Shown one piece after another: positions 21,124 through 30,505 of a DNA stretch of 64,000 bases (the first letter of the stretch is position 1; the number at the start of each line of letters is the position of its first letter). Made by a program: the position numbers and the translations under genes. Source of the DNA: Geodermatophilus obscurus (GTDB taxonomy: Bacteria > Actinomycetota > Actinomycetes > Mycobacteriales > Geodermatophilaceae); the NCBI RefSeq assembly GCF_900115395.1, contig NZ_FOWE01000001.1, positions 62,001-126,000 of the forward strand. The letters run 5' to 3'. The notes below the pieces were generated by a model. The model was given only the letters and a program-made list of their open reading frames with translations. It ran no database searches and was not told the origin of the DNA.

Positions 21124-22664
21124 CGGCCGACCACCACGAGGTCGCCCTCGGCGAGGTCGCCGTCCGCCGGCCGGACCTCGACGGCGCCGTCGGCGGCCAG
21201 CCCGGTCTCGACGTCGACGATGCGGGTCTCGGCGCGGGCGCCGTCCCGTGGGTCGCCCTCGACCACCTCGACCCGGGACTCACCGCCGGGACCCGCGCTC
21301 AGCGCGGCGAGGGGCACGGACAGCACCTCGCCGTCCGTCGCACCCACCGGGATCCCGACGCGCACGTTGGCGCCCTGCAGCTCGGTCACCTGCTCGGGGG
21401 CGAGCGGGGCCGGCTCGAGCTGCACGGTCCACCGTGCCTCCTCGCCCTCGCCCGGGGTGACCTCGGTGATCGTGGCGGCGTGCTCGGTGCCGTCGGGCAG
21501 GTCGAAGGCAGCTGTCATGCCCGGGGTGAGCAGCCGGGCGTCCGCGACGGCCACGGTGCCCGACAGGGTGAGCGTGGCTCCCGAGACGGTCATCGCCGCG
21601 CCCTGGAGCACCGCGCCGCGGCGCGCCTCCACCGCGTCCACCCGGCGCGGGAGCTGGGTGAGGTAGAGGACCTCTCCGGCGGGCAGTGCCGGCAGGGCGG
21701 CCTCCCGCGCCCGGGTCAGTTCCTCGCGTGCCCGGGTGAGCTGGTCCTGGGCGGCGGACAGCTGGGCCCGCTGCGCCGTGGTGTCGGCCGGGGCGTCGAG
21801 CTCCTGGCGCCGCAGCTCGGCGAGGGCCAGGACGTCCCGCAGGTCACCGATCGTCACCGGGTCGTCAGGGGTGGCTGCGAGGGCGGCGTCCAGGGCCCGC
21901 CGCGCACTGGCGACGGCGTTGTCCGCCTCCCGGACCTCGACGGCCGACGGGCCGCTGCGGGCGCCGGTCAGCTCGGCCTGCGCGGCCGCGACGGCCTGTT
22001 CGGCGCCCCGCACGGCGTCCTGCGCTGCCAGCACGCCGCCCTCGGAACCCTCCTCGGGAGGCGGGGGCGGGTAGCCGGCCTGGGCGTACAGCGCGGTGAC
22101 CGCGGCGGCCGCGGTCTGGTCGAACACGTCGTCCGCGGGGTCGCCGGCGTCGAGGCCGACGGCGCGCACGGCCTCCTTGAACTGGACGACGTCGGGTCCG
22201 GAGACCCCGACGCGCAGCGCGCGGTAGGCCGGTAGCTCGCCGGGCAGCACGACGACCGGACGTCCGGCGATCTCCAGGGCCACCTCCAGCGCGTCGAGCT
22301 CGGAGCCGACCTCGGGTACCTGGCCGGTGACGACGGCGGGGCCGGCGACGGCGGAGGTGTCGACGGTGACCTCGACGGAGTCGGCGTACCCGATCTCGCC
22401 CCGGATGGTGACGTCGTTGCTCAGCGCTCCGAAGGCCACGGGCACGCTCACCAGACCCGGGGCCGGTGCCTCGGCCCCGGCGGTGTCCGGCGCGACCAGG
22501 AACCGGCCGGCGAGCAGTCCCGCGACCAGGGCGACGACCGCCACCGCGGCGGTGACCCACAGCGGGCGGTTGCGGTGCAGCAGCGCGAGCCAGGCCGACC
22601 GCCGGGAGGGCTCCGCCCCGGTCGGGACCGGGGGGGCGAGGTCCTCCTCGTGCGGTGCGCTCAC
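21120..22664 (-). CDS. Membrane-fusion (HlyD-like) adaptor of the exporter
   Basis: A 514-residue protein with one N-terminal membrane anchor (VTAAVAVVALVAGLLAGRFL), a peptidoglycan-binding-like segment (LRVGVSGPDVVQFKEAVRAV), a long coiled-coil hairpin rich in Ala/Glu/Gln (about 230-345) and C-terminal beta domains. This is the architecture of adaptors that work with MacB-type exporters in Gram-positives. It starts at a GTG 2 bases after the upstream lipoprotein's stop and ends overlapping the ATPase start. In a monoderm it probably spans from membrane to wall. Confidence 0.85.
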   Translation of the reverse strand: MSAPHEEDLAPPVPTGAEPSRRSAWLALLHRNRPLWVTAAVAVVALVAGLLAGRFLVAPDTAGAEAPAPGLVSVPVAFGALSNDVTIRGEIGYADSVEVTVDTSAVAGPAVVTGQVPEVGSELDALEVALEIAGRPVVVLPGELPAYRALRVGVSGPDVVQFKEAVRAVGLDAGDPADDVFDQTAAAAVTALYAQAGYPPPPPEEGSEGGVLAAQDAVRGAEQAVAAAQAELTGARSGPSAVEVREADNAVASARRALDAALAATPDDPVTIGDLRDVLALAELRRQELDAPADTTAQRAQLSAAQDQLTRAREELTRAREAALPALPAGEVLYLTQLPRRVDAVEARRGAVLQGAAMTVSGATLTLSGTVAVADARLLTPGMTAAFDLPDGTEHAATITEVTPGEGEEARWTVQLEPAPLAPEQVTELQGANVRVGIPVGATDGEVLSVPLAALSAGPGGESRVEVVEGDPRDGARAETRIVDVETGLAADGAVEVRPADGDLAEGDLVVVGR

Positions 22665-22666
22665 CG

Positions 22667-23668
22667 TCAGTCCCGCTCCGCCGCGGCGACCAGCGCGTCC
22701 AGCTCCGCCCGGTGGTCGTCGATGAACTGCTCCTCGACCTCGCGGGTGATCTCGGTCGACCGGTCGCGGTAGTCGACCTCCTCGCGGCAGTCGAGGTCGG
22801 CCAGGGCGAGCTCCACCTCGCGCTCGGCCAGTGCGTCGAGGGCGGCCTGGTCGGGCTCGCCGGTCGGCGTGCCGTCCTCCGACGTGGCGACGTCCTCGTA
22901 GATCCCGTTCAGCTCCTCGTAGACGGAGTTCTGCGCGTCGGCCTGCGTGGCGTGACCCCCGTGACCGGCGGCCTCCATGCAGGTGACCCACTCGCCGTCG
23001 AGCTCGGTCATGCCCGGCCACGACGTCATGCCGGTGTAGAGCTCGTCGATGGCCTCGAACAGGGGCTTGAACTCCTCCGACTGCGAGAGGTCCTCACCGG
23101 AGACCTCGTGCTGGGCGGCGCCCTGGCACCCCGCGGTGGTCCAGTCGTACTCGTAGGAGCCGCCCTCGGCGAGCTCGTCCTCGTCGGGCACCGGGCCCGA
23201 CAGCGCCTCGTAGAAGGCCTGCTGCTCCGACTCCGATAGGCTCGCCACGTAGTCGGCGTTGGGGTCGACGTACTCCTCCTCCGGCACCGGCTCCTCGTTG
23301 AACGGGGAGTTGACCGCCCCGTAGCCGTACTGGGCCACCCAGTCCCGGTCGTCGGGCTCGTACTCGACGTCGCTGCTGGAGACGAACGTGTCGGAGGCCG
23401 TCTGGGGCGTGTACTCGAAGCCCTGGTCCTGCATGCACCGGGCGACGAGCTCCTCGACCCGTGCCTGCTCCTCGGCGAACCGGCGTTCCTGCTCCTCGGG
23501 GGAGAGGTCGCCGCCGTACACCGCGTCGAGGTACTCCGACAGCGGCGAGGTCTGCTCGGCGGCGTCGGTGGTGCCACCGACGTCCCCGTCCGAGCCGGAG
23601 CAGCCGGACAGCAGCAGGGTCAGGGCGGCCACGGCCGCCAGCGGGGCGAGGGCGGGGCGGACGTGCAC
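22667..23668 (-). CDS. Lipoprotein leading the MacB-type exporter operon
   Basis: A 333-residue exported lipoprotein: signal peptide VHVRPALAPLAAVAALTLLL, lipobox LLSGC with Cys23 as lipidation site, then an acidic Ser/Asp/Gly linker. The mature part is strongly acidic and has Cys in ARCMQDQGFEY, TTAGCQGAAQ, VTCMEAAGHG and LADLDCREEV, which could make two disulfides. I do not recognise a named family. Being first in an operon with a membrane-fusion protein, ATPase and permease, it may be the extracytoplasmic substrate or sensor. The GTG at 23668 has GGGAGG upstream. Confidence 0.75.
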   Translation of the reverse strand: MHVRPALAPLAAVAALTLLLSGCSGSDGDVGGTTDAAEQTSPLSEYLDAVYGGDLSPEEQERRFAEEQARVEELVARCMQDQGFEYTPQTASDTFVSSSDVEYEPDDRDWVAQYGYGAVNSPFNEEPVPEEEYVDPNADYVASLSESEQQAFYEALSGPVPDEDELAEGGSYEYDWTTAGCQGAAQHEVSGEDLSQSEEFKPLFEAIDELYTGMTSWPGMTELDGEWVTCMEAAGHGGHATQADAQNSVYEELNGIYEDVATSEDGTPTGEPDQAALDALAEREVELALADLDCREEVDYRDRSTEITREVEEQFIDDHRAELDALVAAAERD

Positions 23669-23766
23669 GGAGGCCTCCCGGCGGACGGTTCTGAGCGCAC
23701 CGTAGGGGGCCGGAACCGCTGCGTACACCATCCCCGGAACGGACGTGGTCGGTGTCGTCCCGGGAG

Positions 23767-24159
23767 CTAGGCCGGCGGGCGCACGTCCGCCCGCAGGGGA
23801 TGGTCAGCGGGGACCTCGACGAGCACGATCGCGACGCCGTCGGGGTCGGTGACGGTGGCCTCGCGCAACCCCCACGGCTGCAGTGCGGGCGGGGCGACGA
23901 CGGGCACGCCGGCCGCCGCGAGCCGGTCCACCTCGGCGGCCAGGTCGCGCACCTGCACCCACAGCGCCGTCCCGCGCGGGCGCTCGTCGGCGTGCCCGGA
24001 CACCTCGAGCAGGCCGTTGCCGAGGAAGAACACCAGCCCGCGGTGCTCCGGCGGGCCGAACTCGCGGTGGACGGCCAGCCCGAGGACGTCGCGGTAGAAC
24101 GCCTGGGACCGGGCGGCGTCGGTCGGTCGCAGCAGCAGCCGGCTGCTCAGCACGTCCAT
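23767..24159 (-). CDS. VOC (glyoxalase/bleomycin-resistance) family protein
   Basis: A single-domain vicinal-oxygen-chelate protein of 130 residues, with [20 protein letters not shown] at the start of the first beta-alpha-beta-beta-beta unit, an Arg/Glu metal-ligand-like pattern ([23 protein letters not shown]) and [15 protein letters not shown] at the end. Members include glyoxalases, dioxygenases and binding proteins, and the activity here cannot be told. The start is taken at the ATG at 24159; another ATG is at 24168. Confidence 0.82.
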   Translation of the reverse strand: MDVLSSRLLLRPTDAARSQAFYRDVLGLAVHREFGPPEHRGLVFFLGNGLLEVSGHADERPRGTALWVQVRDLAAEVDRLAAAGVPVVAPPALQPWGLREATVTDPDGVAIVLVEVPADHPLRADVRPPA

Positions 24160-24186
24160 GCCGCCCATCCTCGCCCGCCGCCTCCG

Positions 24187-24246
24187 TCGAGATCCCGCGA
24201 TCTCGCTCGCTCCGCCGCCGCAGGCGGTCGAGATCACGCGATCTCG
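24187..24246. repeat. Paired TCGAGATC palindromes
   Basis: Two nearly identical 19-base palindromic units lie 41 bases apart: TCGAGATCCCGCGATCTCG at 24187-24205 and TCGAGATCACGCGATCTCG at 24228-24246. They differ at one central base. They sit between the start of the VOC gene (minus) and the pentapeptide-repeat gene (plus), so could be operators for a shared regulator or an intergenic repeat family. Confidence 0.6.
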
Positions 24247-24283
24247 GCGGAAGCAGGCCGACGGCGCCTCCTACCCTGGGACC

Positions 24284-25153
24284 GTGCCACCTCCCGCCCC
24301 GCCGGCGGCGGCTCCCGCCGACCGGCGACGGGACCTGCGCGCCGACTGCTCCGCCTGCGCCGGGCTGTGCTGCGTCCTCCCGGCGTTCACCGCCTCCGCC
24401 GACTTCGCGATCGACAAGCCCGCCGGCCGGGCCTGCGTCCACCTGACCGGGGACGCCCGCTGCGGCATCCACGCCGACCTGCGGCAGCGCGGTTTCCCCG
24501 GCTGCACGGTCTTCGACTGCTTCGGCGCCGGCCAGCGGCTGGTGCAGGTCGCCGGGGTCGACCGGCCGGCCGAGGACCCGGGCGTGGCCGCGGCGTTCCC
24601 CGTCCTGCGGCAGCTGCACGAGCTGCTCTGGTACCTCGCCGAGGCGGCGGCCCTCCCGATCCCGGCGGACCTGCGCGCCGAGGTCGCGACGGCGCAGGCC
24701 CGCGCGGAGCGGCTGGCCGGCGGCGACACGGCCGGGCTCGCCGCCGTCGACACGGCCGCGGTCCGGGCCGGCGCAGGGGAGCTGCTCGGCCGGGTCAGCG
24801 CGGCGGTCCGCCGCGGCGGGCGGGACCGGCGGGGTGCCGACCTCGTGGGCGCCGACCTGCGCCGCACCGACCTGCGCCGCACCAGCCTGCGCGGCGCCTA
24901 CCTCATCGGCGCCGACCTGCGCGGTGCCGACCTCACCGCCACCGACCTGCTCGGGGCCGACCTGCGGGCGGCCGACCTGCGCGGGGCGGACCTCTCCGGC
25001 GCGCTGTTCCTCACCCGCCCGCAGGTGGCCGCCGCCCGCGGCGACGCCGCCACCCGGCTGCCGGCCGTGCTGGAGCGCCCGGCGCCCTGGGCGGCCGCAC
25101 CGGTCAGACCGGGTCGTCCCCGGGGCCGCCGCGGCGGCGCAGCAGGCCGGTGA
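24284..25153 (+). CDS. Pentapeptide-repeat protein with N-terminal cysteine cluster
   Basis: A 289-residue protein in two parts. The first 90 residues carry [12 protein letters not shown], then Cys/His in RACVHL, RCGIH and [12 protein letters not shown], a metal-binding-like cluster. About residues 185-245 are tandem pentapeptide repeats of the A(D/N)LxG type ([18 protein letters not shown]), which fold as a right-handed quadrilateral helix. This combination is common in actinobacteria and has no established function. The GTG start has TACCCT 6 bases upstream, suggesting a leaderless mRNA. Its 3' end overlaps the next minus-strand gene by about 50 bases. Confidence 0.8.
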   Translation: MPPPAPPAAAPADRRRDLRADCSACAGLCCVLPAFTASADFAIDKPAGRACVHLTGDARCGIHADLRQRGFPGCTVFDCFGAGQRLVQVAGVDRPAEDPGVAAAFPVLRQLHELLWYLAEAAALPIPADLRAEVATAQARAERLAGGDTAGLAAVDTAAVRAGAGELLGRVSAAVRRGGRDRRGADLVGADLRRTDLRRTSLRGAYLIGADLRGADLTATDLLGADLRAADLRGADLSGALFLTRPQVAAARGDAATRLPAVLERPAPWAAAPVRPGRPRGRRGGAAGR

Positions 25154-25532
25154 CGCCGGCGACCCGCGACTGCGCCTGACGGATCGTCGCGATCAGCGGC
25201 ATCAGGTCCTCGTTGATCGTGCGCAGCGTGTCGGGGATCGTCTCGACCGCCGGGTCGTCGAGCACCCGGCCCACCCGCTCCAGACCCGGCTTGAGCGCCC
25301 GCACCGGCTCCTCCAGCTCGCCGACGAGGTCCTCCAGTCGTTCGGCGGTGCGCTGGGCCGAGGCGATGGCCGACGTGGCCGTCGAGGTGGCGGTGATCAG
25401 CTCGCGGACCGCGCTGTTGAGCTCGGTCAGCGTCCGCGGCAGCTGGGCCAGCGCCTCGGTCTGCGCCTGCAGCACGGAGAGCAGCTCCGAGAGGCCGGGG
25501 ATCCTCGGCATGCCGAGACGGAAGGGGTCCAC
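25104..25532 (-). CDS. Small alpha-helical protein of unknown function
   Basis: A 142-residue protein, nearly all predicted helix, with heptad-like runs ([37 protein letters not shown]) and an Arg/Gly-rich tail. It contains no Cys and no recognisable catalytic motif. Similar short helical proteins are common in actinobacteria without known function. The start is either the GTG at 25532 or the ATG at 25511. It overlaps the convergent pentapeptide-repeat gene, which makes antisense effects between the two possible. Confidence 0.6.
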   Translation of the reverse strand: MDPFRLGMPRIPGLSELLSVLQAQTEALAQLPRTLTELNSAVRELITATSTATSAIASAQRTAERLEDLVGELEEPVRALKPGLERVGRVLDDPAVETIPDTLRTINEDLMPLIATIRQAQSRVAGVTGLLRRRGGPGDDPV

Positions 25533-25570
25533 ACCGGCAACCGTGACGCCCCCGCCGTCCGCCCCGCAAG

Positions 25571-25981
25571 TCAGCCCGGGAGGACCTCGCGCCACTGCCT
25601 GCCGGCGGCGCGGCCGCTGCGGACGTCGGCGAGCCCGCGCATCGCGTAGATGTCGTGCAGAGTCCCGGGCGGCAGGGTGCCGGTCAGCAGCCCGAAGACC
25701 CCGACCCCGGTCTCGAGCATCGACGGGTGCGGCGGCGGCATCCCGTTGGGCCGGACGAAGGTGATCTTCCAGCGCTGCCCGGCCGCGGTCAGCTTCAGCC
25801 CGCCGCCGAACCACCACCACGGCCAGGACACGTCGCTGACCTGCGACAGCGCCACGTCGAACACCGGGGTGTCGCTGACGAAGGTCAGCCCGCCCTGCGC
25901 CGTGGCCAGGTAGCCGGGGACGTTGCGCAGGCCCCCGATCAGCCACGCCGGCGACACCAGCGCCCCGCCCGGGAGGCTCAC
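25571..25981 (-). CDS. Small Trp-rich protein coupled to pntB (PH/GRAM-like)
   Basis: A 136-residue protein starting at GTG 25981, which overlaps the pntB stop by four bases. Segments [27 protein letters not shown] and [13 protein letters not shown] suggest the beta-strand pattern of a PH or GRAM-like fold; the rest is Pro/Gly-rich. It lacks a signal peptide, though the WPWWWFGG patch could contact membrane. Translational coupling to the transhydrogenase suggests a related role, but none is known to me. Confidence 0.65.
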   Translation of the reverse strand: MSLPGGALVSPAWLIGGLRNVPGYLATAQGGLTFVSDTPVFDVALSQVSDVSWPWWWFGGGLKLTAAGQRWKITFVRPNGMPPPHPSMLETGVGVFGLLTGTLPPGTLHDIYAMRGLADVRSGRAAGRQWREVLPG

Positions 25982-27387
25982 AGCGCCCTCAGGATGTCCT
26001 CGACGCGCTCGCGGGCGTCGCCGAAGAGCATCCGGGTGTTGGACCGGAAGAACAGCGGGTTCTGCACGCCGGCGTAGCCGGTGCTCATCGACCGCTTGAA
26101 CACCACGACCGACTCCGCCTCCCACACGTGCAGCACCGGCATGCCGGCGATCGGGCTGGCCGGGTCCTCGGCGGCGGCGGGGTTGACCGTGTCGTTGGCG
26201 CCGATGACCAGCACGACGTCGGTCTTGGCGAGGTCGTCGTTGATCTCGTCCATCTCCAGGACGACGTCGTAGGGCACCTTCGCCTCGGCCAGGAGGACGT
26301 TCATGTGCCCGGGCAGCCGGCCGGCGACCGGGTGGATGCCGAAGCGGACCTGCACGCCCTTGTCGGTGAGCGTGCGGGTGAGGTCGGCGACGGCGGCCTG
26401 CGCGTGTGCCACCGCCATGCCGTAGCCGGGGGTGATGACGACCGAGTCGGCGTCGCGCAGCAGCTGGGCGACCTCCTCGGCGGTGGTCTCGGTGTGCTCG
26501 CCCTCGACGTCGCCGGAGGCGGCGGTGCTGCCCTCGTTGCCGAAGCCGCCGGCGATCACCGACAGGAAGGAGCGGTTCATCGCCTGGCACATGATGTAGC
26601 TCAGGTAGGCGCCCGAGGAGCCGACCAGCGCGCCGGTGATGATGAGCAGGTCGTTGTCGAGCAGGAAGCCCGACGCCGCGGCCGCCCAGCCCGAGTAGCT
26701 GTTGAGCATCGAGACGACGACCGGCATGTCGCCGCCGCCGATCGAGGCGACCAGGTGCCAGCCCAGCGCGAGCGCCAGCAGGGTGAGGCCGGACAGCACG
26801 GCCAGGCCCGGCGAGACCACGAACACGACGGTCAGCACGGCGAACGCCACCAGCGCGCCGACGTTGAGCGCGTTCTTGCCCGGCAGCACCAGCGGGTTGC
26901 TCCTGATCCGCCCGGACAGCTTGAGGAAGGCGACGATCGAGCCGGTGAAGGTGACCGCGCCGATGAAGACGCCGATCGCCACCTCGGCGGAGTGGATGCC
27001 CACGGGCAGGTCGAGCACCTCGGCCTCGGCGGCCGGCGCGCCCTCGACCGACAGGTAGCCGTTCCACCCGACGAGCACCGCGGCCAGGCCGACGAAGCTG
27101 TGCAGCAGCGCGATGAGCTCGGGCATGCCGGTCATCTCGACGATCCGCGCCCGCCAAATGCCGATCGCGGCACCCAGCACCATCGCGACGACGATCAGGC
27201 CGACCGTCAGCGCGTCGCCGTCGCGGGCGGCCAGGCCGATGGTGGCCACCAGGGCGACGGCCATGCCGGCCATGCCGTAGGCGTTGCCGGCCTTGGCGGT
27301 CTCGTGCCGGCTCAGGCCGGCCAGGCTGAGGACGAACAGCAGCGCGGCGACGATGTAGGCCGAGGACGCGGCGGTGGTGGCGGTCAT
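25978..27387 (-). CDS. pntB: NAD(P) transhydrogenase subunit beta
   Basis: Membrane subunit of the proton-translocating transhydrogenase, 469 residues. The N-terminal half has about nine hydrophobic helices; the C-terminal soluble domain III has [10 protein letters not shown] (NADP-binding fingerprint), [22 protein letters not shown] residues and [10 protein letters not shown]. It passes hydride between NAD(H) and NADP(H), using the proton gradient to make NADPH. It lies 3 bases downstream of pntA and overlaps the next small gene. Confidence 0.95.
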   Translation of the reverse strand: MTATTAASSAYIVAALLFVLSLAGLSRHETAKAGNAYGMAGMAVALVATIGLAARDGDALTVGLIVVAMVLGAAIGIWRARIVEMTGMPELIALLHSFVGLAAVLVGWNGYLSVEGAPAAEAEVLDLPVGIHSAEVAIGVFIGAVTFTGSIVAFLKLSGRIRSNPLVLPGKNALNVGALVAFAVLTVVFVVSPGLAVLSGLTLLALALGWHLVASIGGGDMPVVVSMLNSYSGWAAAASGFLLDNDLLIITGALVGSSGAYLSYIMCQAMNRSFLSVIAGGFGNEGSTAASGDVEGEHTETTAEEVAQLLRDADSVVITPGYGMAVAHAQAAVADLTRTLTDKGVQVRFGIHPVAGRLPGHMNVLLAEAKVPYDVVLEMDEINDDLAKTDVVLVIGANDTVNPAAAEDPASPIAGMPVLHVWEAESVVVFKRSMSTGYAGVQNPLFFRSNTRMLFGDARERVEDILRAL

Positions 27388-27390
27388 GGG

Positions 27391-28932
27391 TCAGGCCCTC
27401 CGGAACATGCCGAGCATGCGGCGGGTCACGGCGAAGCCGCCGAAGACGTTGATGCTGGCCAGCAGCACGGCGACGAACGCCAGCACGGTCACCACCGAGC
27501 TGACGTGCCCGAGCTGCAGCAGCGCGCCGACGACGATGATCCCGGAGATCGCGTTGGTGACGCTCATCAGTGGGGTGTGCAGCGCGTGGTGCACGTGCCC
27601 GATCACGTAGAAGCCGACGACCACGGCGAGGGCGAACACCGTCAGGTTGCCGATGAGCTGGTCGGGGGAGAGGGCGGCCAGCACGAACAGCAGCGCGGCG
27701 CCCAGGCCGACCAGCGCGACCCGGCGCCCGGGCGGGGCCTCCTTCCGCACCGCGGGTTGCCGCGGCGCCGGGGCGGGCGTCGCGACCGGGGCGGCCGACA
27801 CCTGGACCGGCGGCGGGGGCCACAGCCGCTCGCCGCCCCTCGCCACCGTCATGCCGCGGACGACGACGTCGTCGAGGTCGAGGACCAGCCGCCCGTCCTT
27901 GCCGGGGGTGAGCAGCTTGAGCAGGTTGACCAGGTTGGTGGCGAACAGCTGCGAGGCCTGCGCCGGCAGCCGGGCCGGCAGGTCCGTGTAGCCGATGATC
28001 GTGACGCCGTTCGGGGTCACCACCACCTCGTCGGCCACCGAGCCGGCCACGTTGCCGCCCTGCGCGGCGGCCATGTCGACGACCACCGAGCCCGGCTTCA
28101 TGGACGCGACCATGTCCTCGGTGAGCAGCCGGGGGGCCGGCCGGCCGGGGATCAGCGCGGTGGTGACGACGACGTCGACGTCGCGGGCCTGCTCGGCGTA
28201 CATGACGGCGGCCCGGGCGTTGAAGGTGTCGGACGTGACCGACGCGTACCCGGTGCCGGACCCGGCGGCCTGCTCCGCCTCGTCGGCCGGCACGCCCACG
28301 TACTCCCCGCCCAGGGAGCGCACCTGCTCGGCGACCTCCGGCCGCACGTCGGTGGCCCGGACGATCGCGCCCAGGCTGCTGGCCGCACCGATCGCGGCCA
28401 GCCCCGCCACACCGGCACCGGCGACGAACACCTTGGCCGGGGGCACCTTGCCCGCGGCGGTCACCTGACCGGTGAAGAAGCGGCCGAAGGCGTGCGCGGC
28501 CTCGACGACGGCGCGGTAGCCGGCGATGTTGGCCATCGAGGACAGCACGTCGAGCGACTGCGCGCGGGAGATGCGGGGGACGGCGTCCATGGCCAGCGCG
28601 GTGACGCCCCGCGCGACGAGCGCGTCGAGCAGGTCGGGGGACAGGGCCGGGGCGAGCAGGCTGACCAGCACCGCGTCCGGACGCAACAGCGCGACCTCGT
28701 CGGGGGTGGGGGCGTTGACGTGCAGGACGACGTCGGCACCCCAGGCCTCGGCGGCCGAGCCGATCCGCGCCCCGGCGGCGACGTAGGCCCCGTCGGTGCA
28801 CGAGGCCGCCTCCCCGGCGCCGGCCTGCACCAGCACCTCGTGCCCGAGCGCGCGCAGCTGCTCGACGCTCACCGGCGTCGCGGCCACCCGCGTCTCGTTC
28901 CGTCGGGTCTCAGCCGGCACACCGATGAGCAC
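27391..28932 (-). CDS. pntA: NAD(P) transhydrogenase subunit alpha, fused form
   Basis: A 513-residue subunit joining the soluble NAD(H)-binding domain I (residues 1 to about 375, with [16 protein letters not shown], the dinucleotide loop [13 protein letters not shown] and [14 protein letters not shown]) to the C-terminal membrane part (three or four helices after a Pro/Ala linker). In many actinobacteria these two parts are separate PntAA and PntAB genes; here they are one frame. The start is the GTG at 28932, spaced 5 bases from GGAG; the first residues VLIGVPAE then match the family. It works with pntB immediately downstream. Confidence 0.92.
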   Translation of the reverse strand: MLIGVPAETRRNETRVAATPVSVEQLRALGHEVLVQAGAGEAASCTDGAYVAAGARIGSAAEAWGADVVLHVNAPTPDEVALLRPDAVLVSLLAPALSPDLLDALVARGVTALAMDAVPRISRAQSLDVLSSMANIAGYRAVVEAAHAFGRFFTGQVTAAGKVPPAKVFVAGAGVAGLAAIGAASSLGAIVRATDVRPEVAEQVRSLGGEYVGVPADEAEQAAGSGTGYASVTSDTFNARAAVMYAEQARDVDVVVTTALIPGRPAPRLLTEDMVASMKPGSVVVDMAAAQGGNVAGSVADEVVVTPNGVTIIGYTDLPARLPAQASQLFATNLVNLLKLLTPGKDGRLVLDLDDVVVRGMTVARGGERLWPPPPVQVSAAPVATPAPAPRQPAVRKEAPPGRRVALVGLGAALLFVLAALSPDQLIGNLTVFALAVVVGFYVIGHVHHALHTPLMSVTNAISGIIVVGALLQLGHVSSVVTVLAFVAVLLASINVFGGFAVTRRMLGMFRRA

Positions 28933-29022
28933 GCGCACTCCAACGACAGTTCGGGCCGGCGGCACTGCCGGCGGGACTGGGTGGTGCAGCGGGGAGGCGG
29001 ACGGGCCGACCCCGGTGGTGCA

Positions 29023-29073
29023 TCGTGACAGGCACCGGCGCGGTCACGGACCACCGCGGGGGGATTCGTGACA
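29023..29073. promoter_or_regulatory. Repeated CGTGAC/GTCACG boxes upstream of pntA
   Basis: The 165-base spacer upstream of pntA contains CGTGAC (29024-29029), its inverse GTCACG (29043-29048) and a second CGTGAC (29067-29072). TCGTGACA is repeated exactly at 29023-29030 and 29066-29073, 43 bases or about four helical turns apart. This may be a binding region for a regulator of pntAB; no protein can be named. Confidence 0.3.
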
Positions 29074-29097
29074 CGGATCGCACCCGGCTCCGGGTGC

Positions 29098-30351
29098 TCA
29101 GCCGGACGCGGCCACCCGGTCGGCGACGTCGCGGAGCAGCGCCGGCCAGTCACCGGACCCCTCCAGGCCCTCCTCGCGGCCGAGCCGCACCACGACGAGG
29201 TCGGTGGCCGGGTCGACGTAGACGAACTGGCCCTTGTTGCCGCGCGCGTAGAAGCGCTCCTCGCGCTCGGTGTCGACCCACCACCAGTACTGGTAGTGCT
29301 CGGCCGGGTCGGCGGAGGTGTCCCGCGCGGTGGCCTCGGTCACCCAGGCCGCGGGCACGACCTGCCGGTCGCCGGCACGGCCCTCGCGGGCGAACAGCAG
29401 GCCGAAGCGGGCGTAGTCCAGCGCCCGGGCGTTGACGCCGCTCTCCATCTTCGGGAAGCGGGTGGCCTCGCTGTCGGCACTCCAGCTCGCGTCGCCCTCG
29501 GCGCCCATCGGCCCCCACAGCACCTCGGCGGCGTACTCCTCGACCGGCCGGCCCACCGCCCGCTCGAGCGCCAGCCCCACGAGCAGCGGGTTGTAGTTGT
29601 TGTACAGCCACGTCCGCCCGGGCGGCTCCGCGACCTGCACGCCGAGGGCGAGGGTGCGCAGGTCGGTGTCGTAGTAGGTCAGCGCGTCGTCGCTCCAGGG
29701 CAGGCCCGCCTCCTCGTAGGACAGCCCCGAGGACATGGTGACCAGGTGCCGCAGGGTGATGCGGCCGAAGCCGGGGTCGCGCTCGAGCAGTTCGGGGACG
29801 TACTCGGTGACCGGGTCGTCGAGGCCGCCGATCTCACCCCGCTCGATCGCGATGCCCACGAGCGTGGACAGCACCGACTTCGCCACCGAGAACGACGTCT
29901 GCGGCGTCTCGCGCGTGGTGCCCTCGCCGTAGCGCTCGACCAGCACCTCGTCCCCGCGCAGCACGACGAAGGACGTCGTGCCCGTGCGGTCGAGGAGTTC
30001 GCCGAGGTCCTGCTCGCCCTGACCAGGCACCCTCACCCGGTCGAGGACGCCGTCGGGCAGGGATCCCTCCCGCAGGGGCAGGACGTCGCCACCGGCTGGG
30101 ATGGGCAGGGAGGGGAAGCGCAGCCGGTCGTCGACGTCGGCGTCGCGCCATGCCAGCGCCCGGGCGATACCAGAGGTGTCCACCGACGCCAGGGCCCATG
30201 CCTGCGCACCCCCGACGGTGACGGCGACCAAGGTGAGGACGCCGACGAGCCCGGCCGCCACCCACCCGCGGCGACGGCGCACCCGCCGTGCCAGCACTCC
30301 GGCGAGGGCCATCCCGAGTGCGGGCGGGACCAGGAGCCAGGCGACGTGCAC
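29098..30351 (-). CDS. Membrane-anchored serine hydrolase, beta-lactamase family class C
   Basis: A 417-residue protein. Two N-terminal hydrophobic segments (LLVPPALGMALAGVL and GLVGVLTLVAVTVGGAQAWAL) flank an Arg-rich loop and anchor the enzyme facing outward. The catalytic domain has SFSVAKS (SxxK nucleophile and base), YNNYN (YxN) and a C-terminal RGNKGQFVYVDP in place of the KTG strand. This is the penicillin-binding/esterase-type serine hydrolase family; substrate unknown. The GTG at 30351 lies 8 bases after TAGGCT on the minus strand, consistent with a leaderless start. Confidence 0.85.
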   Translation of the reverse strand: MHVAWLLVPPALGMALAGVLARRVRRRRGWVAAGLVGVLTLVAVTVGGAQAWALASVDTSGIARALAWRDADVDDRLRFPSLPIPAGGDVLPLREGSLPDGVLDRVRVPGQGEQDLGELLDRTGTTSFVVLRGDEVLVERYGEGTTRETPQTSFSVAKSVLSTLVGIAIERGEIGGLDDPVTEYVPELLERDPGFGRITLRHLVTMSSGLSYEEAGLPWSDDALTYYDTDLRTLALGVQVAEPPGRTWLYNNYNPLLVGLALERAVGRPVEEYAAEVLWGPMGAEGDASWSADSEATRFPKMESGVNARALDYARFGLLFAREGRAGDRQVVPAAWVTEATARDTSADPAEHYQYWWWVDTEREERFYARGNKGQFVYVDPATDLVVVRLGREEGLEGSGDWPALLRDVADRVAASG

Positions 30352-30440
30352 GGCGCGGCAGCCTAGGCCGTCCGGCGGCCGGGCGGGCCGGGACGCACCG
30401 CGGCCGGCGCCCCGAGGGGACGCCGGCCGCCGGCCTGGTT

Positions 30441-30505
30441 CGTGTGCCATGGCCTCGCTGCAGGGGCCCACCGCGAGCGTGCGAGCGGTGGGGGCAGGGA
30501 GGTCC
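30441..30505 (-). repeat. Dispersed two-stem element, copy 3 (minus strand)
   Basis: Read on the minus strand, it starts immediately after the TGA (30508-30506) of the acyl-CoA dehydrogenase gene. Outer stem CCTCCCTGC (30502-30494) pairs with GCAGCGAGG (30461-30453) with one mismatch; inner stem CCCACCGC pairs perfectly with GCGGTGGG around the loop TCGCACGCTC. The 3' block GGGCCCCTGCA is shared with the copies at 10602 and 34581. Confidence 0.75.

Noticed and set aside
26128..29028. 966-codon plus-strand frame opposite pntAB
   Set aside because: Antisense shadow: same His/Arg/Gly/Gln bias and no motifs, while the minus strand encodes both transhydrogenase subunits with full signatures.
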